Shown: one piece after another, positions 1 through 9,093 of the stretch
Layout: each line of letters starts with the position of its first letter
Numbering within the stretch: position 1 is the stretch's first letter
Origin: Ramlibacter sp. WS9
Lineage (GTDB): Bacteria; Pseudomonadota; Gammaproteobacteria; Burkholderiales; Burkholderiaceae_C
Reading direction: 5' to 3'
NCBI RefSeq assembly: GCF_003797765.1
Contig: NZ_RKMB01000003.1
Span: forward strand, 186,001 to 250,000
DNA: 64,000 nt
Program-made: the position numbers and the translations under genes
Notes under the pieces: model-generated
Told to the model about the DNA's origin: nothing
What the model saw: only the letters and a program-made list of their open reading frames with translations
Database searches by the model: none

Positions 1-707
1 TCGCGGCCTTCGGCCCGATGAAGGAGAACGTCAGCAAGCAGTTCGCGATCTTCAAGGACAAGCACACCTGGTCGCTCACCGCGCTTTACATCGTCACGTT
101 CGGCTCGTTCATCGGCTTCTCCATGGCGCTGCCGCTCGCGATGAAGGTGATCTTCGGCATCAGCCACGTGCCGGACGCGGCCGGCGTGATGCGCCATACC
201 TTGAACAACCCGAATGCGCCGACGGTGCTGGCCTACGCGTGGATCGGGCCGTTCGTCGGCGCGGCCGTGCGGCCGGTCGGCGGCTGGATCTCCGACAAGG
301 TCGGCGGCTCCATCGTGACGCAGATCATTTCCGCCATCATGGTGGTGGCTTCGGTGGCCGTCGGATACGTGATGATGCAGGCGTACGCCTCGGCAACGCC
401 CGAGCAGCACTTCCCGGCTTTCCTTGGCCTCTTCATTGTGCTGTTCGCCGCCAGTGGCATCGGCAACGGATCGACCTTCCGCACCATTGGCGTGATCTTC
501 GACCGCACGCAAGCCGGCCCGGTGCTGGGCTGGACTTCGGCCGTCGCCGCCTACGGCGCTTTCGTGGCGCCCATCGTCATCGGCGACCAGATCAAGGCGG
601 GAACGCCGCAATACGCGATGTACGGCTTCGCCGTCTTCTATGCCCTGTGCCTGGTATTGAACTGGTGGTTCTACCTGCGCAAGGGAGCCTACGTCAAGAA
701 CCCCTGA
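1..707 (+). CDS. narK: Nitrate/nitrite transporter, NarK-type MFS permease (3' part)
   Basis: The reading frame is open to the left edge (first full codon at base 3), so this is the C-terminal part of a longer gene; the ATG at 18 is internal. About 235 residues are visible, with several hydrophobic helices and a glycine-rich 'GNGSTFRTIGVIF' stretch in the style of the nitrate signature of the NarK/NasA branch of the major facilitator superfamily. The protein would exchange or import nitrate and export nitrite across the inner membrane. It ends 33 bp before narG on the same strand, the usual narK-narGHJI order, which supports the assignment. The operon promoter lies outside the window. Whether this is a single NarK or the second half of a fused NarK1-NarK2 cannot be judged here. 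Confidence 0.93.
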   Translation, partial: AAFGPMKENVSKQFAIFKDKHTWSLTALYIVTFGSFIGFSMALPLAMKVIFGISHVPDAAGVMRHTLNNPNAPTVLAYAWIGPFVGAAVRPVGGWISDKVGGSIVTQIISAIMVVASVAVGYVMMQAYASATPEQHFPAFLGLFIVLFAASGIGNGSTFRTIGVIFDRTQAGPVLGWTSAVAAYGAFVAPIVIGDQIKAGTPQYAMYGFAVFYALCLVLNWWFYLRKGAYVKNP

Positions 708-740
708 GCCGCCGCCCAACCCGAAGAAAGAACAAGATCC

Positions 741-3700
741 ATGAGCCACTTTCTCGATCGCCTCACGTACTTCCAGCAGCCGCGCGAACCCTTCTCCGGC
801 GGCCACGGCCAGACGACCGGCGAAGACCGGACCTGGGAAGACGCCTACCGCAACCGCTGGGCGCACGACAAGATCGTGCGCAGCACACACGGCGTCAACT
901 GCACCGGCTCGTGTTCCTGGAAGATCTACGTCAAGGGCGGCATCGTCACCTGGGAAACGCAGCAGACGGACTACCCGCGCACCCGCTGGGACCTGCCGAA
1001 CCATGAGCCGCGCGGCTGCGCCCGCGGCGCCAGCTACAGCTGGTATTTGTACAGCGCCAACCGCGTGAAGTACCCGATGGTGCGCGGCCGGTTGCTCAAG
1101 CACTGGCGTGAGGCCCGCCTGACCCTGGGCCCTGTCGAGGCCTGGGCCAGCATCGTCGCCGACGACGCCAAGCGGCGCGACTACCAGTCCATCCGCGGCC
1201 TGGGCGGCTTCGTGCGCTCCAGCTGGGACGAGGTGAATGAGATCGTGGCCGCGGCCAACGTGCACACCATCAAGCGCCACGGCCCCGACCGGGTGATCGG
1301 CTTCTCGCCCATCCCCGCGATGTCGATGGTCAGCTACGCCGCGGGCTCGCGCTACCTGAGCCTCATCGGCGGTGTCTGCATGAGCTTCTACGACTGGTAT
1401 TGCGACCTGCCGCCGGCCAGCCCGCAGATCTGGGGCGAACAGACCGACGTGCCGGAGTCGGCCGACTGGTACAACTCCAGCTACATCATCGCGTGGGGCT
1501 CCAACGTGCCGCAGACGCGGACGCCCGACGCCCACTTCTTCACCGAAGTTCGCTACAAGGGCACCAAGACCGTCGCAGTCACGCCCGACTACTCGGAAGT
1601 GGCCAAGTTGGCCGACATCTGGATGCACCCGCGGCAAGGCACGGATGCCGCCGTCGCGATGGCGATGGGCCACGTCATCCTGAAGGAGTTCTACTTCCCC
1701 GACAGCGGGGAGCGCAGCGCGTACTTCGACGACTACGTGCGCCGCTACACCGACATGCCGATGCTGGTGATGCTGAAGGAGCACACGCTGCCTTCGGGCA
1801 AGCAGGTGTTGGTGCCGGATCGCTACGTGCGCGCCAGCGACTTCAACGGCAAGCTGGGCCAGGCGAACAACCCCGAGTGGAAGACCGTTGCGTTTGACGA
1901 GTCGGGCAAGGTGGTGCTGCCCACCGGCGCCATCGGCTTCCGGTGGGGCCCTGACGGGCGCGCCGACGAGGGTCAGTGGAACCTCGAGGCCAAGGAAGCT
2001 CGCAACGGCCATGACGTGAAGCTGAAGCTGTCCGTGATGGAGGGCGATTCCGGTCACGAAACGGCGCGGGTGGCCTTTCCGTATTTCGGCGGCATCGCCA
2101 GCGAGCACTTTCCCCACAACGAGCAGGCGGACGTGCTGGTGCGCACCGTCCCGGTCCAGCGGATATCCCTGGGCAAGGCCGGCGAAGAACGTTCCGCCCT
2201 CGTGGCGACGGTGTTCGACCTGCAAGTCGCCAACTACGGCGTTGCGCGCGGTCTGGAAGGCGAATACGCCGCGCGGAGTTTCGACGACGACACCCCGTAC
2301 ACGCCCGCATGGCAGGAGCGCATCACCGGCACGCCGCGCGAGCAACTCATCACCGTCGCGCGCCAGTTCGCCGAGAACGCGCACAAGACCGAGGGACGCT
2401 CGATGGTGATCATCGGCGCGGCGATGAACCACTGGTATCACAGCGACATGAACTACCGCGGCGTCATCAACATGTTGATGATGTGCGGGTGCATCGGCAA
2501 GAGCGGGGGCGGTTGGGCGCACTACGTGGGCCAGGAGAAGCTGCGGCCCCAGACCGGCTGGACCGCCCTGGCCTTCGCGCTTGACTGGATTCGTCCGCCG
2601 CGGCAGATGAACAGCACCAGCTTCTTCTATGCCCACACCGACCAGTGGCGCTACGAGAAGCTGGGCATGGACGAGGTGGTGTCCCCGCTGGCGGACAAGA
2701 ACCTCTATGGCGGCAGCATGATCGACTACAACGTCCGGGCCGAGCGCATGGGCTGGCTGCCGAGCGCACCGCAGCTGCAGACCAATCCGCTGCAGGTGGT
2801 GAAGGATGCCGTCGCGGCAGGCGTGGACCCGAAAGACCACGCGGTGAAGGGCCTGCAGGACGGCTCGCTCAAGATGAGCTGCACCGACCCGGACCATCCG
2901 GACAACTGGCCGCGCAACATGTTCGTGTGGCGCTCCAACATCCTGGGTTCATCCGGCAAGGGCCACGAGTACTTCCTCAAGCACCTGCTGGGCACCAGCA
3001 ATGGCGTGCAGGGCAAGGATCTCGGGGTCGAGGATGCCAAGCCGTCCGAAGTGGTGTGGCACGACAAGGCGCCTGAAGGCAAGCTCGACTTGCTGGTCAC
3101 GCTCGACTTCCGCATGAGCACCACGTGTCTCTACTCCGACATCGTGCTGCCCACGGCGACCTGGTACGAGAAGAACGATCTCAACACCAGCGACATGCAC
3201 CCGTTCATCCACCCGCTGTCCACGGCGGTGGATCCGGCCTGGCAGTCGCGCAGCGATTGGGATATTTACAAGGGCTTCGCCAAGAAGTTCAGCGAGGTCT
3301 GCGTCGGCCACCTCGGTGTGGAGCGCGAGCTGGTGCTGACACCCCTCATGCATGACAGCCCGGCAGAGCTGGCGCAGCCTTTCGACGTGAAGGAATGGGC
3401 CCGTGGCGAGTGCGACCTGGTCCCCGGCAAGACCGCGCCGAACATGCAGGTCGTCGAGCGCGACTACCCGAACGTCTACAAACGCTTCACCGCCCTGGGC
3501 CCGCTCATGGCCAAGGCGGGCAACGGCGGCAAGGGCATCGGCTGGAACACGCAGACCGAAGTGCGGCAGCTCGGCGAGCTGAATGGCCTCGTCAAGGAAG
3601 ACGGCGTCACTCGCGGCATGCCGAAGATCGAAACCGACATCGACGCTTGCGAAGTCGTGCTGCAGCTGGCACCTGAAACCAACGGCCACGTCGCCGTGAA

Positions 3701-4553
3701 GGCCTGGCAGGCGCTCGGCAAGCAGACCGGGCGCGAACACACGCACTTGGCCCTCCACCGAGAGGACGAGAAGATCCGCTTTCGGGACGTGCAGGCACAG
3801 CCGCGCAAGATCATCAGCTCCCCGACGTGGAGCGGTATCGAGAGCGAAACCGTGTCGTACAACGCGGGCTACACCAACGTCCATGAGCTGATCCCATGGC
3901 GCACCCTCACCGGGCGCCAGCAGTTCTACATGGACCACCCCTGGATGATCGCGTTCGGCGAAGGGTTCACGACGTATCGCCCGCCGGTGGACCTGAAGAC
4001 GACGTCCGGCATGCAGGGCGTGCGGTCCAACGGCAACCCCGAGATCGCGCTGAACTTCATCACGCCGCACCAGAAGTGGGGCATCCACTCGACTTACACC
4101 GACAACCTGATGATGTTGACGCTGAGCCGGGGCGGCCCCTGCGTGTGGATGAGCGAGATCGACGCGAAGGCCGTGGGCATCGTCGACAACGACTGGATCG
4201 AGCTGTTCAACGTCAACGGCGCCATCACGGCGCGGGCCGTGGTGAGCCAGCGCGTCCCCTCGGGCATGGTGATGATGTACCACGCCCAGGAGAAGATCGT
4301 GAACACCCCGGGCTCGGAGATCACCGGCGTGCGCGGCGGCATCCACAACTCGGTGACACGCATCGTGCTGAAGCCCACCCACATGATCGGCGGCTACGCG
4401 CAGTTCAGCTACGGCTTCAACTACTACGGAACCATCGGCACCAACCGCGACGAGTACGTGCTGGTGCGCAAGATGGACAAGGTCGACTGGCTCGACACGC
4501 CCGTCGCCGACCAGTTGATCAAGCCGACGCTCGAGCAAGGAGAAACCGCATGA
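741..4553 (+). CDS. narG: Respiratory nitrate reductase alpha subunit
   Basis: This is the catalytic molybdenum subunit of the membrane-bound nitrate reductase; it reduces nitrate to nitrite on the cytoplasmic face with electrons from quinol via NarI and NarH. At 1270 residues it has the normal family length. The N-terminal [4Fe-4S] ligands are visible as His50, Cys54, Cys58 and Cys93, and Asp222, the protein ligand to Mo in E. coli NarG, falls at the same number in the 'YCDLPP' segment. No cleavable Tat signal is present, as expected for NarG. The ATG at 741 is preceded by an A/G-rich ribosome site and the N terminus aligns with known NarG. The stop overlaps the narH start by 4 nt (ATGA), so the two are translationally coupled. 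Confidence 0.98.
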   Translation: MSHFLDRLTYFQQPREPFSGGHGQTTGEDRTWEDAYRNRWAHDKIVRSTHGVNCTGSCSWKIYVKGGIVTWETQQTDYPRTRWDLPNHEPRGCARGASYSWYLYSANRVKYPMVRGRLLKHWREARLTLGPVEAWASIVADDAKRRDYQSIRGLGGFVRSSWDEVNEIVAAANVHTIKRHGPDRVIGFSPIPAMSMVSYAAGSRYLSLIGGVCMSFYDWYCDLPPASPQIWGEQTDVPESADWYNSSYIIAWGSNVPQTRTPDAHFFTEVRYKGTKTVAVTPDYSEVAKLADIWMHPRQGTDAAVAMAMGHVILKEFYFPDSGERSAYFDDYVRRYTDMPMLVMLKEHTLPSGKQVLVPDRYVRASDFNGKLGQANNPEWKTVAFDESGKVVLPTGAIGFRWGPDGRADEGQWNLEAKEARNGHDVKLKLSVMEGDSGHETARVAFPYFGGIASEHFPHNEQADVLVRTVPVQRISLGKAGEERSALVATVFDLQVANYGVARGLEGEYAARSFDDDTPYTPAWQERITGTPREQLITVARQFAENAHKTEGRSMVIIGAAMNHWYHSDMNYRGVINMLMMCGCIGKSGGGWAHYVGQEKLRPQTGWTALAFALDWIRPPRQMNSTSFFYAHTDQWRYEKLGMDEVVSPLADKNLYGGSMIDYNVRAERMGWLPSAPQLQTNPLQVVKDAVAAGVDPKDHAVKGLQDGSLKMSCTDPDHPDNWPRNMFVWRSNILGSSGKGHEYFLKHLLGTSNGVQGKDLGVEDAKPSEVVWHDKAPEGKLDLLVTLDFRMSTTCLYSDIVLPTATWYEKNDLNTSDMHPFIHPLSTAVDPAWQSRSDWDIYKGFAKKFSEVCVGHLGVERELVLTPLMHDSPAELAQPFDVKEWARGECDLVPGKTAPNMQVVERDYPNVYKRFTALGPLMAKAGNGGKGIGWNTQTEVRQLGELNGLVKEDGVTRGMPKIETDIDACEVVLQLAPETNGHVAVKAWQALGKQTGREHTHLALHREDEKIRFRDVQAQPRKIISSPTWSGIESETVSYNAGYTNVHELIPWRTLTGRQQFYMDHPWMIAFGEGFTTYRPPVDLKTTSGMQGVRSNGNPEIALNFITPHQKWGIHSTYTDNLMMLTLSRGGPCVWMSEIDAKAVGIVDNDWIELFNVNGAITARAVVSQRVPSGMVMMYHAQEKIVNTPGSEITGVRGGIHNSVTRIVLKPTHMIGGYAQFSYGFNYYGTIGTNRDEYVLVRKMDKVDWLDTPVADQLIKPTLEQGETA

Positions 4554-6073
4554 AGATACGCGCGCAAATCGGCATGGTCCTGAACCTGGACAAGTGCATC
4601 GGTTGTCACACCTGTTCCGTGACCTGCAAGAACGTCTGGACGAGCCGGCCCGGCATGGAATACGCCTGGTTCAACAACGTCGAGACGAAGCCGGGCATCG
4701 GCTACCCGAAGGAATGGGAGAACCAGGACAAGTGGAACGGCGGATGGGTGCGCCGCGCCGATGGGTCGATCCAGCCTCGGCAGGGTGCCAAGTGGAAGCT
4801 CTTGATGCGCATCTTCGCCAACCCCAACCTGCCGGAGATCGACGACTACTACGAGCCTTTCACCTTCGATTACGCGCACCTGCAGTCCGCGCCGGAGATG
4901 AAGGCATCGCCCACCGCGCGCCCGCGCAGCCTGATCACGGGCAAGCAGATGGACAAGATCGTCTGGGGCCCGAACTGGGAAGAGATCCTGGGCGGCGAAT
5001 TCGCCGGGCGCAGCAAGGACAAGAACTTCGACGACATCCAGAAGGAGATGTACGGCCAGTTCGAGAACACGTTCATGATGTACCTGCCGCGCCTGTGCGA
5101 GCACTGCCTCAACCCGGCGTGCGTCGCTTCGTGCCCGTCGGGCTCGATCTACAAGCGCGAGGAAGACGGCATCGTCCTCATCGACCAGGACAAGTGCCGC
5201 GGCTGGCGCATGTGCGTGTCGGGCTGCCCCTACAAGAAGATCTACTACAACTGGAAGAGCGGCAAGGCCGAGAAGTGCATCTTCTGCTACCCGCGCATCG
5301 AGGCGGGCCAGCCGACCGTGTGTTCCGAAACCTGCGTCGGCCGTATCCGCTACCTCGGTGTGCTGCTGTACGACGCAGACCGCATCCAGGAAGCCGCGAG
5401 CGTGGAGCGCGACCGCGACCTGTACCAGGCCCAGCTCGACATCTTCCTCGACCCGAACGATCCGAAGGTGATCGAACAGGCGCGCATCGACGGCATCCCC
5501 GACAAGTGGATGGAAGCGGCGCGCAACAGCCCGGTCTACAAGATGGCGGTGCAATGGAAGGTGGCGCTGCCACTGCATCCGGAATACCGCACGCTGCCGA
5601 TGGTCTGGTACGTGCCGCCGCTGTCGCCGATCAGCGCCGCCGCCAACGCAGGGCACCTGGGCACGAACGGCCAGATTCCCGACGTCAATCAGCTCCGCAT
5701 CCCGGTGAAATACCTCGCCAACCTGCTGACCGCGGGCGACACCATGCCTGTGATCCGCGCGTTGGAGCGCATGCTCGCCATGCGCGCGTATCAGCGAGAG
5801 AAGCACGTGGAGCAGCGGCTCAACCGCGCTGTGCTGGACCAGGTTGGGCTCACCCCGGCCGAGGTCGAGGAGATGTACCACGTGATGGCCATCGCCAACT
5901 ACGAGGACCGCTTCGTGATCCCCTCGACCCACCGCGAATACGCCGAAAACACCTTCAATGTGCGCGGCGGCTGCGGCTTCACCTTCGGCAACGGCTGCTC
6001 GGACGGCTCGACCGATGTGAGCCTGTTCGGCGCCGAGAAGAAAAGAACCATTCCCATCAAGGCGGAGATCTGA
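4550..6073 (+). CDS. narH: Respiratory nitrate reductase beta subunit
   Basis: This 507-residue electron-transfer subunit carries four iron-sulfur clusters between NarI haems and NarG. The frame is open upstream into narG, but the start is fixed by the ATGA overlap and by the N terminus 'MKIRAQIGMVLNLDKCIGCH'. The first cluster group is Cys16, Cys19, Cys22, Cys26; further groups are CEHCLNPACVASC, a group reading CRGWRMCVSGC, and CIFC...CSETC. The Trp in the third group replaces a cysteine and marks the [3Fe-4S] cluster, which is normal for NarH. All expected ligands appear intact. Confidence 0.98.
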   Translation: MKIRAQIGMVLNLDKCIGCHTCSVTCKNVWTSRPGMEYAWFNNVETKPGIGYPKEWENQDKWNGGWVRRADGSIQPRQGAKWKLLMRIFANPNLPEIDDYYEPFTFDYAHLQSAPEMKASPTARPRSLITGKQMDKIVWGPNWEEILGGEFAGRSKDKNFDDIQKEMYGQFENTFMMYLPRLCEHCLNPACVASCPSGSIYKREEDGIVLIDQDKCRGWRMCVSGCPYKKIYYNWKSGKAEKCIFCYPRIEAGQPTVCSETCVGRIRYLGVLLYDADRIQEAASVERDRDLYQAQLDIFLDPNDPKVIEQARIDGIPDKWMEAARNSPVYKMAVQWKVALPLHPEYRTLPMVWYVPPLSPISAAANAGHLGTNGQIPDVNQLRIPVKYLANLLTAGDTMPVIRALERMLAMRAYQREKHVEQRLNRAVLDQVGLTPAEVEEMYHVMAIANYEDRFVIPSTHREYAENTFNVRGGCGFTFGNGCSDGSTDVSLFGAEKKRTIPIKAEI

Positions 6074-6074
6074 C

Positions 6075-6788
6075 ATGGCTGCACCTACCACCCCCCACGC
6101 TGCCCAGCGCGCGCCCGGCGCCCTGACCTTGCGCGTTCTGTCGGCCCTGCTCGGCTATCCGGATGCCCGGCAGCGGGACAACCTGGCCGAGATGCGACGC
6201 CTGCTGCGGCAGGAAAGCGTTCTCTCGCCCACGCGCATGCAGGAGATCGAAGCGCTGATGACGCGCCTGCAGGCCGGCGATGCAATCGATGTGGAAGCGG
6301 CCTATGTCGAACTGTTTGACCGCGGGCGCGCCACCTCTTTGCACCTGTTCGAACACGTCCACGGCGACTCACGGGAGCGTGGCCCCGCGATGATCGACCT
6401 GGGCCAGACTTACCAGAGCGCCGGGCTGATGCTGAAGGAGGACGAGCTGCCGGACTACCTGCCGGCGCTGCTCGAATTCGTTTCGACCCAGCCGGCCCGC
6501 CAGGCGAAGGACTTCCTGGCCGAGATCGCGCACATCCTCAAGGCGATCTTCGGCGCGCTGCGCGAGCGCGACAGCGGGTATGCGAGCCTCGTGGGCGCGC
6601 TCCTGGAACTCGCAGGGCAGAAGGCCGACGCGATTCCGGTTCCCGCGCCCGAAGCGCCGCTCGATGAAAGCTGGGCCGAGCCCGCCGCGTTCGACGGCTG
6701 TTCGACGCAGGGCCAAGCCCGGCCCGGCCAGCCCCAACCCATCCACATCGTGCGCCGCGCACAAAACGCAGCCGGAGTCACGCCATGA
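6075..6788 (+). CDS. narJ: Nitrate reductase molybdenum cofactor assembly chaperone
   Basis: NarJ is a cytoplasmic, system-specific chaperone that binds apo-NarG and allows cofactor insertion and membrane docking; it is not part of the final enzyme. The 237-residue product has the helical TorD/NarJ fold signature, including 'VEAAYVELFDRGRATSLHLFEHVHGDSRERG' in the middle (split here: the key piece is LFDRGRATSLHLFEHVHGDS). It begins 1 bp after the narH stop and overlaps narI by 4 nt. The C-terminal 40 residues are Pro/Ala-rich and poorly conserved in the family. Confidence 0.97.
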   Translation: MAAPTTPHAAQRAPGALTLRVLSALLGYPDARQRDNLAEMRRLLRQESVLSPTRMQEIEALMTRLQAGDAIDVEAAYVELFDRGRATSLHLFEHVHGDSRERGPAMIDLGQTYQSAGLMLKEDELPDYLPALLEFVSTQPARQAKDFLAEIAHILKAIFGALRERDSGYASLVGALLELAGQKADAIPVPAPEAPLDESWAEPAAFDGCSTQGQARPGQPQPIHIVRRAQNAAGVTP

Positions 6789-7558
6789 AATCCGTGCACG
6801 ACTTCCTGTTCCAGGTCTATCCCTACGTCTGCTTCACGGTCTTCATCGTGGGCAGCCTCATCCGTTTCGACCAGAACCAGTACAGCTGGAAGAGCGACTC
6901 GTCGCAAATGCTGCGCGCCGGCCTCTTGCGCTGGGGCAGCAACCTCTTCCACCTGGGCGTGCTGTTCCTTTTCTTCGGCCACATGGTCGGGCTCTTCACG
7001 CCGCATGCGGTGTACGGCATCTTCATGAGCGCCGCCACCAAGCAGACGCTGGCCGTGACGGCGGGCGGCATCGCCGGCGCCGTGTGCTTCGTCGGCCTCA
7101 CGATGCTGATCTGGCGCCGCCTCTTCGACCCGCGCATCCGCCACACCAGCCACGCAAGCGACATCCTGGTGCTCGCCGTGCTGTGGGTGCAACTGGTCGT
7201 CGGCCTGATCACCCTGCCCTACTCGATCCAGCACACCGACGGCAGTGTCATGCTGATCCTGGCGGACTGGGCGCAGCGCATCGTCACCCTGAGGCCGGTG
7301 GACGCGACGGCACTGGCGGCGTTGCCGTGGCCTTACCTGTTCCACGTGGTGTTTGGCATGACGATCTTCCTCTTGTTCCCGTTCACGCGGCTGGTTCACA
7401 TCTGGAGCGGCTTCGCCGCCGTCACGTTCCTGTTCCGTCCGCACCAGGTGGTGCGCAGCCGCCGCCTGAACGTGCCCGCCGGACGGAATTCCCCCGGCCA
7501 ACCCAGCGCGGTTCCCCCAAGGGGCGCAGCGGCCGTCGCGCAACCCGGAGATCGCTAG
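6785..7558 (+). CDS. narI: Respiratory nitrate reductase gamma subunit (cytochrome b)
   Basis: NarI is the membrane anchor with two b haems that oxidises quinol and passes electrons to NarH. The 257-residue product shows about five hydrophobic helices; candidate haem histidines are in 'NLFHLGVLFLFFGHMVGL' and 'LFHVVFGMTIFLLF...RLVHIWS'. The conserved part ends near residue 225. The last ~30 residues (PAGRNSPGQPSAVPPRGAA...) are low-complexity, and their DNA at about 7515-7540 resembles the GC-rich hairpin repeats found elsewhere in the window, so the tail looks like a read-through into a decayed repeat. It is 3 bp from the isomerase gene. Confidence 0.97.
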   Translation: MKSVHDFLFQVYPYVCFTVFIVGSLIRFDQNQYSWKSDSSQMLRAGLLRWGSNLFHLGVLFLFFGHMVGLFTPHAVYGIFMSAATKQTLAVTAGGIAGAVCFVGLTMLIWRRLFDPRIRHTSHASDILVLAVLWVQLVVGLITLPYSIQHTDGSVMLILADWAQRIVTLRPVDATALAALPWPYLFHVVFGMTIFLLFPFTRLVHIWSGFAAVTFLFRPHQVVRSRRLNVPAGRNSPGQPSAVPPRGAAAVAQPGDR

Positions 7559-7561
7559 ACC

Positions 7562-8353
7562 ATGACGACGATCACTCGCGACACACCTCAGGCCGTTGCT
7601 TCGGTGAACGGCCTGCCGCTGCACAAGGCCGGTGAAGTACTCGCCGACGAAGAGCTGCGGCAACGCGCCTGCACCGAGTTGCTGCGCCAGGCCGCGATCC
7701 GGGATGGCTTGCTGGATGCTGCCGACCCGGCCCCCGCCAACGGCGTTTCCAGCGACGCCGCGTCCGAAGCGATCGAAGCCTGGTTGGAGCGTGAACTGCA
7801 GATTCCCGAGCCATCGGACGACGCGTGCCGCCGGCATTTCGACGCCCATCCGGGGCGCTACCAGACTGGGGAGCGCGCTCGCGTGCGCCACATCCTGTTC
7901 GCCGTGACGCCGGGCGTCGATGTTGTGGCATTGCGCAATCGCGCAGAGGCCTGCCTGCTCGACGTGCGATGCCACGACGGAACCGAAGCCGAAGGCTTCG
8001 CCCGCGCTGCACGCGAGCTTTCCAATTGCCCGTCCGGGGCCGATGGCGGCGCTCTGGGCTGGCTTGCCGCCGCGGACTGCGCGCCGGAGTTCGCGCGCGA
8101 GATCCTGGGACATGCGGAAATCGGCGTATTACCGCGCCTGGTGCACAGCCGGTTCGGGCTTCACGTGGTGGAAGTCCTGGAGCGCCTGCCCGGTACGGCG
8201 CAAGCCTTCGAAACAGTCCACGGTTCGGTGCGCATGGCGCTGCGCCAGCAGAGCTGGGTCACCGCATTGCGCCAGTGCCTGCAGGTGCTGGCCGGCCAGG
8301 CGCGGATCGAGGGCGTGGCGCTGGACGCGGCGGAGACACCGCTGGTTCAATGA
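7562..8353 (+). CDS. PpiC-type (parvulin) peptidyl-prolyl isomerase
   Basis: The 263-residue product has a helical N-terminal segment (about 1-95) and a parvulin rotamase domain at about 100-220, with 'ARVRHILFAV', 'CPSGADGGALGWL' and 'SRFGLHVVEVLERLPG' as its recognisable pieces. No signal peptide is seen, so it probably acts in the cytoplasm, unlike SurA or PpiD. Homologs of this NifM-like type commonly follow narI in beta- and gammaproteobacteria and are thought to help nitrate reductase maturation; that role is inferred from context. The stop overlaps the next gene by 4 nt. Confidence 0.92.
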   Translation: MTTITRDTPQAVASVNGLPLHKAGEVLADEELRQRACTELLRQAAIRDGLLDAADPAPANGVSSDAASEAIEAWLERELQIPEPSDDACRRHFDAHPGRYQTGERARVRHILFAVTPGVDVVALRNRAEACLLDVRCHDGTEAEGFARAARELSNCPSGADGGALGWLAAADCAPEFAREILGHAEIGVLPRLVHSRFGLHVVEVLERLPGTAQAFETVHGSVRMALRQQSWVTALRQCLQVLAGQARIEGVALDAAETPLVQ

Positions 8354-9078
8354 ACGAGCCCGATTCCGACGAGCTGTTGCAGCGGCTCCGGCATTTCCGG
8401 TCGGACTACTTCCCGCGCCACCAGCAACGCTTCCAGGACCTGGTGGCCCAGGGGCAGCACCCGAAGACGCTGTTCATCGGATGTTCGGATTCGAGGCTCG
8501 TACCCTACCTGCTCACCGGTGCGGGGCCGGGCGAGCTGTTCATCGTCCGGAACGTGGGCGCGTTCATACCGCCCTATGACGGCTCGCATGGGCTGCACGG
8601 CACCATGGCGGCGATCGAATTCGCCGTGCTCTCACTGCACGTCGAGTCCATCATCGTCTGCGGCCACAGCCATTGCGGCGCGATCCGCGCGGCGTACGAA
8701 GGCGTTCCGGACGAGGCCATAGCGCTGAAGGCGTGGTTGAAGCTGGCGAGCGAGGCGCTCCTTCCCGTCCAGGCGGGACCGGAGGCGCTCCGGCGCACCG
8801 AGCAGCGCGCGGTGGTGCTGCAGCTGGAACGATTGATGGGTTATCCCATGGTCCGCCGGCAAGTCGAATGCGGGCAGCTCACCTTGCACGGCTGGCACTA
8901 TGTCATCGAAGACGGTGAAGTGCATGTGTTCGACGTCACACAAGGCGGCTTCGTCGCGGCATCGCGCGCGACGAACAGCGGAACCGGGCCCTATCAGCCC
9001 TATGTGGAGCACGACGGGCAAGTCATCGACACGGGCCTGGATTCGGCCGTCCCCCAGCCGGGCAGCGTGCCCTTCTGA
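8350..9078 (+). CDS. Beta-class carbonic anhydrase
   Basis: The enzyme interconverts CO2 and bicarbonate using a zinc ion. The 242-residue protein has the full beta-class signature: Cys45-x-Asp47-x-Arg49 ('GCSDSR') and His106-x-x-Cys109 ('GHSHCG'), with the 'VRNVGAFIPPY' stretch between them. The ATG at 8350 overlaps the isomerase stop (ATGA), and the C terminus is intact. Being the last gene of a nitrate reductase transcript is unusual; it may balance CO2/bicarbonate and pH during anaerobic respiration, but that is a guess from position only. Confidence 0.94.
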   Translation: MNEPDSDELLQRLRHFRSDYFPRHQQRFQDLVAQGQHPKTLFIGCSDSRLVPYLLTGAGPGELFIVRNVGAFIPPYDGSHGLHGTMAAIEFAVLSLHVESIIVCGHSHCGAIRAAYEGVPDEAIALKAWLKLASEALLPVQAGPEALRRTEQRAVVLQLERLMGYPMVRRQVECGQLTLHGWHYVIEDGEVHVFDVTQGGFVAASRATNSGTGPYQPYVEHDGQVIDTGLDSAVPQPGSVPF

Positions 9079-9093
9079 CGCGCTACGCTTCTC

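Noticed and set aside
1..707. narK as a truncated or frameshifted gene
   Set aside because: The frame is open to the window edge; the missing part is simply outside.
4550..6073. Trp in a NarH cysteine cluster (CRGWRMC) as a possible damaged ligand
   Set aside because: This Trp is the normal feature of the [3Fe-4S] site in respiratory nitrate reductase beta subunits.
2949..6091. Long open frames on the minus strand opposite narG and narH (about 529 and 555 codons)
   Set aside because: They are shadows of high-GC codon bias on the opposite strand; the translations are Arg/His/Val-rich, without known motifs, and overlap fully recognisable nar genes.
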